Shown: positions 43,660-55,395 of the stretch, piece after piece
How the letters are laid out: the number at the start of each line of letters is the position of its first letter
How positions within the stretch are numbered: position 1 is the first letter of the stretch
NCBI GenBank assembly: GCA_003290165.1
Contig: QNQO01000827.1
Span: 248,001 to 312,000, forward strand
Reading direction: 5' to 3'
Length of the DNA: 64,000 nucleotides
Source: Berberis thunbergii
Taxonomy: Eukaryota; Streptophyta; Magnoliopsida; Ranunculales; Berberidaceae
The notes under the pieces: model-generated
Seen by the model: only the letters and a program-made list of their open reading frames with translations
Told to the model about the DNA's origin: nothing
The model's database searches: none
Made by a program: the position numbers and the translations under genes

Positions 43660-45917
43660 ATTGATGTGAATTGTCGTTTCAGTTTGTGGGGTTTATTGAA
43701 ATTGTTGGAATAAGATGATGATGTTCTTCATTCTTCTTCGGGTCATTGTTGGAATAGGAGGTGGTGGAAAGTGGAAAGTGGAAAGTAGAAAGTGGTGGGT
43801 GGTTTCTCATTGTTCTCGTAGTGAAGAAGACGGGTACGTCTCAATTCTTTTCTCGGTTCACAATAGGATTATCATATTTGTTGTTTGTTTCAGAATGGTT
43901 TGGAATGTGAAGATGTTGAATACAAATCACCCATTCTCCCACCAAATTCCAGATATGAAATTGTTGCAACCAATAAAAAACAGGAAATTACTATGCCGAC
44001 TCATATTGTGTTTTAGAGTCAATCTTAAGTAAGTGATAAAATTAGGGATGTCAATGCGTTGGCTCTCGGATAAGTTGCAATAGCTAAATACTAATATTTT
44101 TAATATTTGACACAAAGACAATATTATTAGGAATGTAGACGAGTGATCTCCATTGTCCATCGGATCACATGCTGATCACGCGGAGCAATTTGCATAAGAT
44201 AGAAATTAATTCTTAACACTAATGTCGTGTCTGTCATGGGAACTCCGATGCCAAAGTTAGAACAATGTCTTTAGAAAAATCTCTATATTTCAACAGAGAA
44301 TTGTAAGTCAGAAAAGTGTTACCTCCAAATAACTTTGTGTTTGGCTATTTATAGAGGCAGGATGAGTAAATTGTTGACAGATGAATGCGTCATCTACTTG
44401 CAGATGGTTGTAACTTCTCTCAGGTAATTGTAACTTTCATAGATAGTTGTAACCTCCCGTTGGTAGTTGTAACTTCTTGTTTGAAGACACCTCTCTCGCA
44501 AGCTTGTGTGCCTAGCTGAGCATGGTGGTCAGTGATGAACTAGTCTATTGATAAAAGAGTGTTTTGTTAAGCTGTACTGGGCTCAGACTTGGACTGCATT
44601 GAGCCTAAACTTGGGCTTTCTCTATTCGTAACTTTCGTGAGTAATTTTCAGACTTCTCAAAAATAGCTCAAATCTGTGAGCTTTCTTATCCTGTCAATGA
44701 TTGTTTTTTGCTCCCACAATAGGCATGCATGCCTTGAGATTATATATGTTGAACGGGGCCTCAATATAAGGTGGAACTTAAAATAAGAAGGCCATGGTAA
44801 AGAGAAAGTTACAATTAAAAACAAATTCGGCAAGGTTTTGACAATGAAATCACTCAATAGGGAGAGGGCTAGCATAGCTAACTCGAACTAATATGTAAAG
44901 AGCAATTATAGCTAGTCTTTTTTGGTGACATTTTATTGACATTGTTTTGGTGTTTTTATATTTTTTGTTCATCATCTTTAAAACACAACCACAAACACTA
45001 TCTATATAAGGGGTAGAAGTATAAAAAAATCCAAACAAAACCAAGAAAAGGGCAGCAAACAAGACTGACCAGAATTTTTGATATGTAAAACAACAGAATA
45101 CCAAAAGACTTTTCGCATTTTATTACATGTAATTTCATTCGCAACAAGTCTTACTCGTTAAGTCAACATATAAATATGAATAAATAAATAAATAAACCAC
45201 AAACTACGTCATATACATTACAAATAACCCAAATTTTGAAGCAAAAAATAGAGAATTTTGCATAGGCCCAAAAGTCATGCTCGCCCTCAAGGTCAGGCCC
45301 TATAAGGTTGGCTTGAACTCAACTAATGATGTTGATGGAAAACTAACTTATAAATAAGACTGTTGGCTTGTGACCCATATTTTAATTTCTACTCTTTGAC
45401 ACCACCAATAAAAGTCACTCAAAACTGTGATTTTCCTCAAACTTCATCGAATCAAACCATGACACGTGAAGAAAACAAATCAAACCATGAAAAAAATCAA
45501 ACAAATACGACTCATTTATTTATTTTTTGAACTGTTGAAACTCTGAATCTACGAAATTCAATTCAAATCTCGCATCCTGCACTGTGAGGTTTTGCATAAT
45601 TCTAGTTGGATTTGAGAATATCAATATTTTATTTTTGCCCAACGCAATCTGTCTTAAAAGATTTAAGCTTGTTATATATACACACTTTTGACAGTTTATA
45701 ATTTATTTCATTTCTTACATTGGTGAGATGGGGATGAAGCAACCGCAGCTTACAAGGGAGGGTGACGAAGGAGTACTGTTAGAGGAGAAAGATAGGGTTA
45801 TTGAAGGAGGAGGAATACTGGTAGTGCTACTACATTGAGATAATAGTGGCTACCAAGGACATGATCTTCTAATTGTAATAACTAATAACTGTGGGAGGGA
45901 GGGATTGGCTTGGGCTA
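43660..45917. other. Intergenic interval upstream of ARO
   Basis: Presumed ARO promoter followed by AT-rich DNA. No coding region, RNA gene or mobile-element end was recognised, apart from short runs such as (AAAT)n near 45,180. Confidence 0.45.
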
Positions 45918-45926
45918 AAAGCTAAC

Positions 45927-46121
45927 GAGTGAGGCTAGGAAATCATGTTTTGTAAACATGTTTTGCAATCATGATGATGTGGCATCGTTAGAGGAGTTTT
46001 TTACAATTTTGAGATACACATAAAATCTTTGGGGATTTCATCATTCTTTTCTTTTTCATATCATGATACGTCATCATTATTGCAAAACATATTTACAAAA
46101 CATGATTTCCTAGCATTTCTC
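45927..46121. mobile_element. Mutator-type MITE, 195 bp
   Basis: Long inverted repeats: 'gctaggaaatcatgttttgtaaacatgttttgcaat' on the left and its inverse on the right with few changes. The flanks are AAAGCTAAC (45,918-45,926) and AAAGCTAAT (46,122-46,130), eight of nine identical, matching the 9-bp target duplication of Mutator-like elements. A diverged relative lies at 46,512-46,672. No ORF. Confidence 0.82.
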
Positions 46122-46511
46122 AAAGCTAATTGACGAAAAATTGTTTGTATGTATCTTCTGAATGACTCATCCAACAATGCGTACATGTCTGTGTCAATTC
46201 TTTTTATAAATTACTTGCATGACTTACGCGAGTTTGATTTCTTCATTTGCTTTTGGTCTCCAACAAGTCCTTCTCAAAAGAGACACCCTAAGATTACGCA
46301 ACAACCAATGCAGATTCATCTATCAGCTTTCCCAATTCTAGGGAGTTAGGCCTGCCACTCTACCATTTAATATTCTCGAGATACATATAATCTCACATCT
46401 AAAAAATTAGAAATGGTAGAGGGCTGGGCTTGGCTTTTCAATATAAACGTTCTTTTATTAAAAAAAATAAAATTTGTTGAGCTTATTATTTGTATGCGTT
46501 AGACTTAGGCT

Positions 46512-46672
46512 ATGGAATAAAGTTTTGCAACCAAGCTTGTAATAAGAATGTTGTGGCATTATTAGAGGACGGTTTTTACAACCTTAAGATACATATAAAT
46601 ATTTTGAGAATTTCATCATTATTTCAAGATCACGTCACGTCACCATGATTACAAAAGTTTGATTTACTAACA
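46512..46672. mobile_element. Diverged copy of the same MITE family
   Basis: Shares 'gtggcatta/ttagagga', 'ttttacaa', 'gatacatataaa' and 'gagaatttcatcatt' in order with the centre of the 45,927 element; its ends are too eroded to define. Confidence 0.6.
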
Positions 46673-47227
46673 TTTTCGTACTTGCAATGAACAAACTATG
46701 AATCCAATTTTAAAATCGATTGGGTAACTAAGGACACAAACTATGAATCACTCAACCGAAACATGGCCCAACTCATTGCCGGGCTTATAATGTTAATTGA
46801 CATAAACTAAAATTTAGTGTATAATTATACAAAAGCAACTTCAACATGGAACGAAAATAAACAAGAAAAATCTGATAGTACTATAATCGGGATCAGGAAT
46901 TAGTGCCCAAACCATTTAAAGTAGGAGTCTAAAATTAAAATCTTCCGTATATCAAGCCCAAGTCAAAATTCAAAATGATCTAATAGCCCAAGCCCAAAAC
47001 GTAAGTCTGGTTGGGCTCATACTTGGATGCAGCACGACCAAGTCGTAGCCAGCCATCTCAAAAGTTATACGAGAGTTCTCTCAGATCAACAATGCATGAA
47101 TATTTCTTTTCTCACAAAAATTTCTGACATATTTCAAATTTCGAAAGAGATTTCGGTAATTTCAAAATAAAAAATATTCGGTAAAATTTTGATATATTTC
47201 GAGAAATCACATTTCTTGCTTTTGATG

Positions 47228-47813
47228 TAGGGGTGGACACGGGACGGGATGGGACGAGATGGATCCATCCCGTTCATTTGGGATTGGGATGGGATAGACC
47301 TCATCCTGACCTCGTCCCATCTCAAACCAGATCGGGACAGAATGAACACGTACTAAATAGTCATCCAATAAAAAATAACAAATTTTTTTTTTATCTCACA
47401 TTACTCATACATCAATAATATTAAATTTATATACATATAACTTACATCATAAATAATAATAGATATTACATAAATAAATATTAAACTTTTTTTAGAAGGC
47501 AAATAAATATTAAATTTCATTTAAAATTAATGATTCAATTCATTTAGATTTCATATTACATTGATTTAATTTCAATACATCATAAACTTTAATTTAGAAG
47601 AGTATTTTAATTAAAATTAAAAATAATAATAAATATTAAATAAATAAATTTGGGATGTGACAGAATAGGCGGGATTGAAAATCTTTATCCTGACCCCATC
47701 CCACTCTAAATCGGAACGGGACGGAATCAGAATGAGTTTGATCAATAAAAAAAAAATCCAAAAAAATCGAAACGTAACAAATTCGAAATCGCGAGATGAA
47801 AGACCCATCTCTA
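47228..47813. mobile_element. hAT-like MITE, 586 bp, same family as the split element at 12,511
   Basis: The left end TAGGGGTGGACACGGGACGG and right end (minus strand TAGAGATGGGTC) are degenerate inverted repeats. The flanks TTTTGATG (47,220-47,227) and TTTTGACG (47,814-47,821) match at seven of eight positions. GC-rich ends ('cccatcccactcta', 'gatgggatag') enclose an AT-rich centre. The right end is inversely related to the left end of the 12,511 element. Confidence 0.78.
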
Positions 47814-47821
47814 TTTTGACG

Positions 47822-49950
47822 TATGATTGAGATTTCAGAGGGATTAGGATAGGTTCGATTGAGAGGGGAATCAAACTCCAGAGGACACAAATAAGTTTAG
47901 TAAACCAATCCAAGGTACATCTGTAAAGACGTGTGTTCCTCGAACAAGGAATACTTCATATGAAACCATATATTACTTCCTGCACACAGTTTATCTGATC
48001 CAATTGTCCTTCAATGTTCATCTCACATATAAATGTGGAATGGACCACAACTGAGGTCCACAGCCACACCGCGAATACATCTCCTTCCACACTCGGCACT
48101 CTCTCCCTCCCTAAAAACAAAAAATCCATAATATCTCCATCATTATGCGCGTGCCAACTTGAGTTTAAGTGGTTTATCCGAGCCAATAGTGTTATGGTCT
48201 GGTGGTTAGGGTTGTGTGAGTTTGTCCTTCACGTCCTAATTTTAAATTCTATCTACAGTATGGTTACTTTTTAATGAGTCTTGACCTATAGATTGCCCAA
48301 TTAATAGATTATAAAATTCTTAAAAATCAGCTCGTATTTCAAAAGAAAAAAAAAGTTGTTTATCCGATACTAGAATGGAAACAACGACGTGAGAACTAAC
48401 TGGGAGGCCTAGTATTGATCATCCTTTGTCATCCGGGACGACGACTCGGCAATGCTTCCGAATTTCACTACGTTTTTAAATCATCGATTTTATAAACTAA
48501 TAGCAATCGTCACTTTTAATCAATTTATTTAACATATATCACTCAAACCATCCTGTCTCTTGGAGCAACCTTACCATCGAGAACTATTGCAAATTGTCTG
48601 ATCGACATGGTTAATCATTAATATACAAACCAAACCAAAGAACACTTGTTTGATAACAAGTTTCTTATACTGTATTCAATAGTTTTGGTCCTCTATATTT
48701 ATTATACAAAAATTTTAGAGAGCCAGGCAGTCCATCACCATCCATCATTTTAGAGCTTATTTTCAGCATCTCTAAAATGATGGATGGTGATGGATCGACT
48801 TGACGCGGGCTTAATACTGTCGGCTTGGCACTCTAGCAAGGCACTTTATTATATGCATGAATTATTAGTCACATAAACGCCTTCAAACGTTGATAAATTA
48901 TGGTCTAATTAGCTGGACCAACACCACTTTTTTTTAAATAAACAAAACCACTACGGCACTACATGCATGTCTAGCCTGAGTATCAATTTGTGCCTGAAAG
49001 GGTGATCCACACGTAATTGGTGGATCCCCAATTTCTAGTTTTTGCTCTAAAAAAATATTTTGAGAGGGATGTTTTGTAAACATGAGTACGGCATAATATA
49101 TTTATTTCACAATTAAAAAATTGCTTCAATCTGACTGAAAAATAAATGTAAAGTAGACCCAAATCCAAACCAATTTGCTCCTTAAAACATTGAAACCATC
49201 TTTTTAAGGGATTAGGTTAAGCAGCAAGGTCCAAAACAATTTAGCTCCATACTTGAACAATAAGTTACATAACTGAAGGAGAAACCATGGTTTTGCTTTT
49301 TAACTTTTTTGTATACTTACTTGATACGTCGTATAATCAATCCCAACAATATCAATGATATATAAAAATTCAAGAAAAAAACCCTTAATTTTGTCGAGCA
49401 GTTATGCATCCCAATTCCCAAAAGACCGGAAAACGACAAAAGGGAGACAGAACCGCTATCATCGGATTCACGAAAACATTTAACACTAACCATTTTAACA
49501 TCGAGTTTAAGGTTCATGACAAAGGCATTGTGAAATCAAATTTGAAGTAGCAAGTGTATGAAGCATTTGTTGCAAGTTCAAAGAGAAATATGAAATCAGA
49601 TGTCACTAATGTTAGTACCATAAAAATGTGCACCTGGTGAGAAATTAAATTATAACAATCTCATATTGTTCTAGGCCTCATATGCTGATAATAAATTGAG
49701 ATTTATGTTGGTAACAGAAATGTAAATATAAGAGAAAAAGAAGAAGAAATGAGTAAGTAATGATTATATATACAATCTTTACTATGAAAATAACACTTAG
49801 GCAGTGTATAGTATGTATGTTCGTAATTGGCTTAAGTGGTACAATTACAGTAAGGACTGAGCTGAGCAATCAGGGTGTAGAAAAATCTTCTGAAGAGTCC
49901 AACTAGCTAACTATGGTGCTTCTCTATACCTATATTACCTACTAGTACAA
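47822..49950. other. Intergenic interval with a perfect hairpin
   Basis: AT-rich DNA. 48,731-48,755 and 48,770-48,794 are perfect 25-bp inverted repeats with a 14-nt loop. Near 48,190-48,250 'atggtctggtggttaggg' with 'tttaaattctatc' recalls a tRNA-derived SINE head but is too weak to call. No gene was recognised. Confidence 0.5.
48731..48794. repeat. Perfect inverted repeat, 25-bp arms, 14-nt loop
   Basis: The left arm starts TCCATCACCATCC and ends TTTTAGAG; the right arm is its exact complement in reverse. The loop is CTTATTTTCAGCAT. Confidence 0.9.
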
Positions 49951-50063
49951 AGCATTGCTTAATCCGAGTGTAAACATACACATTTAGTATGCGAATGGAT
50001 CCCTTCGTTTGGGATCAGTTGTTGTAAAATTAGAAACTAGTCTTTGTAACTAAGACTGACTGA

Positions 50064-50612
50064 CTACCAGCACTGATCAGTCTCCCAAGTCCGACGATTA
50101 GTAGTAGTAGAAGTGGAATATCCTGTAGCGTATGTATACCCTCCTCCTGAGTTTGAGGTAGAAGATGATGAGTTGGCATAATAGGGTCTTTGCCGGCGTG
50201 TGAAGAGCTGAGTCCGATCATAATCAGCGCGCTTTTGGGGGTCTGAAAGGGTGGAATAGGCGGAGTGGATCTTCATGAAGGTGTTAGCTGAGGTGTCCTT
50301 GTGATCCATCTCGACAACATCTGGATGACAAACTCTAGCTAGTCTCCGGTAGGCTGTCTTGATCTCCTCACAACTGGCGCCTGTAGGAATCCCAAGAACT
50401 TGATATAAGCAAGAAGTTGCCATCTTGGAAGAAGAATAGGATGAGGGTGGAGGAGATGCAGTTTCAGATGTGTAGGAGGATGCTGCTGCAGCTGCAGTGG
50501 GACGCAGTGACCTGAATCTGACACAATTGGGTTTTGGTTTTGGATTGGAAATAGAAATAGTTTTAGGAGATGAAGTGAAAATTGAAGAAGAGGACGATGC
50601 TGCAAAAACCAT
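50064..50612 (-). CDS. Chloroplast-type small J-domain protein (DNAJ11/J11-like)
   Basis: A type III J-domain co-chaperone that stimulates the ATPase of Hsp70, expected in the chloroplast stroma as for Arabidopsis J11. The 182-residue protein starts at the ATG at 50,612; the frame is open further upstream but MVFAASSSSS is the expected transit-peptide start. Residues about 1-50 are rich in Ser, Ala and Thr with few acidic residues, typical of a chloroplast transit peptide. The J domain spans about 68-133: SCLYQVLGIPTGASCEEIKT, then LARVCHPDVV with the essential HPD at 96-98. The tail is Ser/Gly/Tyr-rich. Slightly longer than the about 160-residue Arabidopsis protein. A degraded copy is at 56,597-56,953. 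Confidence 0.92.
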   Translation of the reverse strand: MVFAASSSSSIFTSSPKTISISNPKPKPNCVRFRSLRPTAAAAASSYTSETASPPPSSYSSSKMATSCLYQVLGIPTGASCEEIKTAYRRLARVCHPDVVEMDHKDTSANTFMKIHSAYSTLSDPQKRADYDRTQLFTRRQRPYYANSSSSTSNSGGGYTYATGYSTSTTTNRRTWETDQCW

Positions 50613-50713
50613 CTCTAGGCAAGGAAATGTTGAGATGAGAGTATTGAGAGGATGGATAGGGAAGAGAAAGAGAGAGATGTTTATGTTTGGGGGATTTTTG
50701 TGGAGTTTATCTA

Positions 50714-50725
50714 GACAAAGAGAGC
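50714..50725 (-). promoter_or_regulatory. Probable TATA region of J-protein copy 1, altered
   Basis: Minus strand reads TCTAGATAAAC where copy 2 has TCTATATAAAC at the same place (about 57,249-57,259), so the core TATATAAA is changed at one base. The CCAAT-like 'taaccaatgagcat' upstream is conserved in both copies. Confidence 0.55.
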
Positions 50726-50762
50726 AACGAAAACCAACCAGATTTTTGCAACTAGGTGACAT

Positions 50763-52873
50763 GGCAGCGACTAATTAACCAATGAGCATGATATTATCCT
50801 AAACCTAAACCATGGTTTATTGAAATCAATCCCCAATTCTAATTGTCTTAGTCTTACCCACCTGGTTAGATGAGTACTACAAATGCTGACTCGGAGATCG
50901 ACATCTATTATCACTACTGGATGGATGGATGGATGGATAACTTCACTGTCACTCTCCAATCCTTCCTTCTATCGTCTTCCATTTTCCAATTGGGATCAAA
51001 ACTAGACGCAATGGACCCACTTCAAATGCCAAAAATAAGCCATTTCCAAATTACATAGGTCGATTAGGCTATGATGGAGACTAATGCCCCAACAGACTCT
51101 TTAACCAGCACCAAAATTAACATGGGTGGTGATACATACAATGTGCATATATAGGTGATGTTCATTCAAGGCCAAAAAAACACAACCCTCTAATTGAGCT
51201 ACTTGATCCATACGTTCATCCAACCTAATATGCTTAGGAGTGGCAGAGCAAAAATAAGTTGAAATACATGATAGTTACATTCATCATCCTCGTCCATGGG
51301 TGGTGAATTGATGATAACTACTACTACATCCCTTCACACTTGTTAAAAGTGACATTTTGATTCCACCGATTTCCTCCACAAATCACCACAGCCAATGGAC
51401 GAGATAATATTTTTATCTACAATTTTGTTTTGTTTTCACCAAAGTCGTCCATGTCCAATAAAAATTAAAAAAAAAAAAAAAAAAACTATTATCAAGGCAT
51501 GATAGTGAAATCTCATAGGAAAAGTATAACACATGCTAAGAACTCAATTCCAAATTGTATTCCTTTCAGCACTAATCATGCACAGTTTCGATGTTGATAT
51601 GCACAGTTTCATGTTCTTAATTTAAAGTTTAAACCTCCCCTAGTGGATTATGATCTCAACACCATTATATTAGCTTAGGCATCCCCAATCTCTCCGCAGA
51701 GTTGCTTTCAACGGCTGGCCTTTCCGCAAATGAATCATCAACTCGATCAAAATATATAATTGAATTGTTTTATGTCTTTAGAATAGAATCAAAAGTCACT
51801 TCCCTAATAAAACCACCAAGTCTCCCCTCAAAACCTTTTTACTATATACATTTGTTTGTTTATCATCTTCAAGATTAGACCATTCTGTCTCCGAGTGTCT
51901 CCTAGGAATTTGTCCAAGAGAGTAGTAATCCATGACTCTTGTCTGTCCCCTAACTTTTTTTTTTTTTTTTTTCTTTCTTTCTAATGCAAAGATTACTTCC
52001 AAAGCTTCTTGATTGATTCATCTTTGACAATGAAAATTTTATGTATATATTATTATACTTCATATGCCCACCAATGTGAAATAGCCACTTGGCAGCCGAA
52101 TCTTGGTCCGGGATCTTAATTTCCAAGAGCTCCAATAATCAACTACTAGTCAAGATCATATGTTCCAAGTAGTTACAGAGCCTCTGCCTTCTAGAATACC
52201 AGTCTATATCAAATCTTGAATCACCTAATACATAAAAGAAATAGACGACATCGTTTTACTTCTAGAAGGAAATGCTTAAATTAGGCACCATTAATATGAC
52301 TCGATCATTTATTACTAATTTTTTGAAGAACAGGGGTAGCGTAGACATAGTTCAATCAGATGTTCTTCAAACTGAACTGAAAATTTATGTTAATTTGATA
52401 GTATTTTGCAAAACATGTTCTCAAGTCACGGTGATCTTCATTGAACAAGTTGTCATCAACTTGGTGTTTCATACACCAAGAAATATCTAAAGCACGTTAA
52501 AGGATGACATTGACTCGTAAAGGAGACTAATAGGTGGAGCTACATTTACAGATAATATCCATAGCAAGGAGTACCATCTGTAGGGTTTCAGTATTCTCCT
52601 TGAATCCAAATAATTGACTTCTCAAAGCATCTCTTTTCAGTACTAGAGACCTCAGCCAAGCTAGCATCGACATCAAGGTATTGCCTTGAACAAAGGGACT
52701 AATAACAAACTAAACTTGATACGTCAAGCAAGTAACCCCTACCTTGCACACAATTGCTAAAATGGAGTTTTACCTGAAGAATCCTGATACATTTGAAGAG
52801 AGGAACACTTGAATTAACCAAAAGTTGGAACTGATCCAGACATCCGTTATGACAAACTGATGGTATATTAGTT
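50763..52873. other. Upstream flank of J-protein copy 1, no gene
   Basis: Noncoding DNA shared with copy 2 (57,290-59,686). It contains a (GGAT)n run near 50,921-50,937 and poly-A and poly-T runs near 51,467 and 51,955. Short ORFs are not conserved in frame between the two copies, which argues against coding. Confidence 0.6.
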
Positions 52874-53025
52874 GTCACGACCTGATCTACATGAAACAAT
52901 ATTGTCCGCTCTGGGCCCAACTTAACTACCCGCACGACTTTAAAACGCGTTGTGTCATGTAAATCCAAACTCGTACATATATAGCATATCTCCATCCCTC
53001 ACCCAGGCGATGTAGGACTATAACA
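52874..53025. mobile_element. Solo-LTR / TRIM-like sequence
   Basis: Begins TGTCACGACC and ends GTAGGACTATAACA (TG...CA), and includes 'attgtccgctctgggccc', 'gactttaaaacgcgtt' and 'aggcgatgtaggac', a signature I know from short TRIM-type LTRs of many eudicots. No target duplication was recognised, and its left end coincides with the end of the segmental duplication. Confidence 0.5.
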
Positions 53026-53169
53026 CCGAGGTAGCCCGCTCACATTTGGTAGTCTGCCAGCCTCCTGAGCCCATCCACACATAAAGCTGCCAGCTTCAGA
53101 GCCCGCCCACACAAGGTAGCCCGTCAGCCTCAGAACCCGCCCACTCAGAACAAAGAAATACTATCCTCA

Positions 53170-55395
53170 CTAGAACTTTCGAGTGTACTGAGGTCCAATT
53201 TCGGCAGTCGAAGTAGCCTATTTTCTTTGAACAAAGATATAGCCTGATTCAAGCACTATACCATATTGGCATTTTTGTAACAACCCCCAAAACATTATCA
53301 CTTTTGAAGTGTAACAATTCACCTAACAACTTTACACATTTTCACAAACAAAATGATACAATAATAGTATCACCATGAAGAGTATGGTTATAAAAGTGAT
53401 ACTATTCATGGTGATCCGACTTATTGCATCATTTTTTTTGTGTTATTGTTTTTCATTTTTTTGACTAAATTTAGTTTTGATATGAAATTATTTGGTAGAT
53501 TGTAACATCTCAAAAGTGATATTGTTTTGAGAGTTGTTACAAAAGTGTCAATTTGGTGTAGTGAAGTGGTCTCTGACTCTTTTATAATCCGGGGAAGTTT
53601 TGATAGCATATTTGTCAAAATGTCTCTTTAACCTGAGCAAAGACTGAAAATCATCATCCAAGGGTTCCTGCACTTGCTGACCCTGCATAGCATCCCCTAG
53701 CTCTGTGCTAGTAGCACCGAAAAATGTGGTGCAGGGCGTTGGCTGAGGCAAAGCCACGACCCCTGTCTTGGAGGGTGCAGACTGAGGCGAGGCCACTTCC
53801 GCTGCCTTGGTGCAGGGCGCTGGCTGGGGCGAGACTCTGTTCTCTGGTGTGGTGCAGGGCGCTGCCTTGGTGCAGAGCGCGGGATTGGCGCAGGCCACGT
53901 CCATTGCCTTGGTGCAGGGCGCTGGCTGGGGCAAGGCCATGGCCCCTGTCTTGGTGTAAGGCGCTGGCTGGGGGGAAGTCACGACCTCTCTTGAAGGGTA
54001 GAGCATTGGCTGCTGCGAGACCGGTTCTGGCTGAATATCAGACCGTCTCAACGACCCCGCTGTGAAGGTTGCATCGCTCGGCCTCTCTGAATCACCATGC
54101 ATCACTGTATCGATTGCCGCGTCTCGCGGCACTACCACAAGGATATTCTTAGAAAGGCTATTGCTGGTGTCGCCCGAGTCGACAGCATCCTCCTGTTTTA
54201 ACGACTGTGCGTGTGGACCAATAACATTGTCAATCTCCGAAACTGTTTACCCCGCCTCCAAGAGGCAATCCTCCATAGATTCTGGTACAACCGCGGCACT
54301 GTCATGAGCCATTGTCTTGCCCACTAGCTGCTGATCCTCTTGAGCACCCTCATCTTCATCGATATTCTCTATAAGTGACTCAAATTTGTTTGACAACACC
54401 ACTGTTGCCGGAGCAATGGCCACTGGCCTCGTATCCCCAATTTCCTCGTCAATCTCCGCACCCTTGTCATTTTTTATACCACTCGTACCCACTTCGCGGA
54501 TGGGCAAATTTTCTTTTTTGGTAACTAGTATGTATAGCTGCTTGACAGTATTGGTTTCGACTTTTGGTTTGACCGCCTTCGCCGCTTTACCTAGGTCAGA
54601 AACATTCCCACCGCCCGTTAGGCCCAACTTTTTTCTACAAAAATCCTCTTGATGCCCTATCAAGGAGCAAAAATCACAGTATTTGAAGCCTGGGTAATCT
54701 ATCTTCTGCCAGAAGCTCCTATTATTAGCCCTGTCAATCCAAACTCTAGTTGGTAATTTCTTTGCCAAAGTCATCTCCACGCAAACACGGGCAAAACCCG
54801 GGCGCGATAGGCATCGAGTATGATCATCCATCCACAAGAAACCACCAAAAGAATTCACAATTGCTTTTAAAATAAGGGGATGAAATAAATGCAAAGGTAA
54901 GTTAGGAAGCTCTACCCACAATGGCACCGATATCGGGTCCTCCTTCAAACTGAAACCATCATACCAACGAAAGGCTTTGAACAGAACGCCACGAATAAAA
55001 AAGGAGTCTCTCGATAGTACTTTCTTGGCTTCCACCTCGGATTGAAGTCGAACTAACACGTGCCGTTGATTCAGTAAACCAAGCGAAAAATCTCCTAGGA
55101 TTCCCCAAGTTCTGTGAATCAAATCTCAGATATCTTCCAGTGTTGGTCGATAGCTAGAGAACTTCAGAACAATCACATGTTTTTCCATGAACGCTTCGCC
55201 AAGTACTTCATCTGTGGCCGTAAGTCCAATTGCTGGCGCTCCCTCTTTGCGGAAACGAGTTCCTTCTACCTGATCCTTCGCAACTTCGTCCACCAAGATT
55301 TTACCCAAAATCTAGGTGAAAGAGGGTTTACCCGTTCCCCCATTACCAGGTCCCCCCGCCGTGGAGGGAGGGATGGTGGCCGACGGCGCCGACAT
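53170..55395 (-). pseudogene. LINE ORF1, copy D, with stops and an insertion
   Basis: The ATG at 55,395 (MSAPSATIPPSTAGG). Stops: TAG for CAG near 55,313, TGA for CGA near 55,127, and TAA for TAT at about 54,246. DUF4283 and the zinc knuckle YCDFCSLIGHQEDFC are otherwise readable at 55,122-54,247. The second half (54,240-53,564) contains about seven degenerate copies of SPQPAPCTKA, an expanded version of the Pro/Gln-rich tract of copies A and C. Past the MITE, in frame across the target site, the residues NRLLRLPKLD resume the C-terminal region equivalent to NRVLRLKKQS of copy A. Confidence 0.8.
53254..53563. mobile_element. CACTA-type MITE, 310 bp, with 3-bp TSD
   Basis: The left end CACTATACCATATTGG and right end (minus strand CACTACACCAAATTGA) continue as inverted repeats into TTTTTGTAACAAC / TTTTTGTAACAAC. 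Flanked by AAG at 53,251-53,253 and 53,564-53,566, the 3-bp target duplication of CACTA elements. It has internal 'aaaagtgata' repeats and no coding capacity. The interrupted LINE frame rejoins across the site, which confirms the borders. Confidence 0.92.

Larger units (their letters stand above)
49951..52873. repeat. Segmental duplication, copy 1 (contains intact J-protein gene)
   Basis: Starts at AAGCATTGCTTAATCCGAG and ends at CTGATGGTATATTAGT, in both copies. It matches 56,484-59,686 over essentially its whole length, with small indels and one loss of about 230 bp near 51,670 (relative to 58,240-58,470). Confidence 0.9.

Noticed and set aside
48187..48260. tRNA gene or SINE head ('atggtctggtggttaggg')
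   Set aside because: Only a weak A-box-like word; the B box is poor (tttaaattct) and no cloverleaf can be drawn with confidence.
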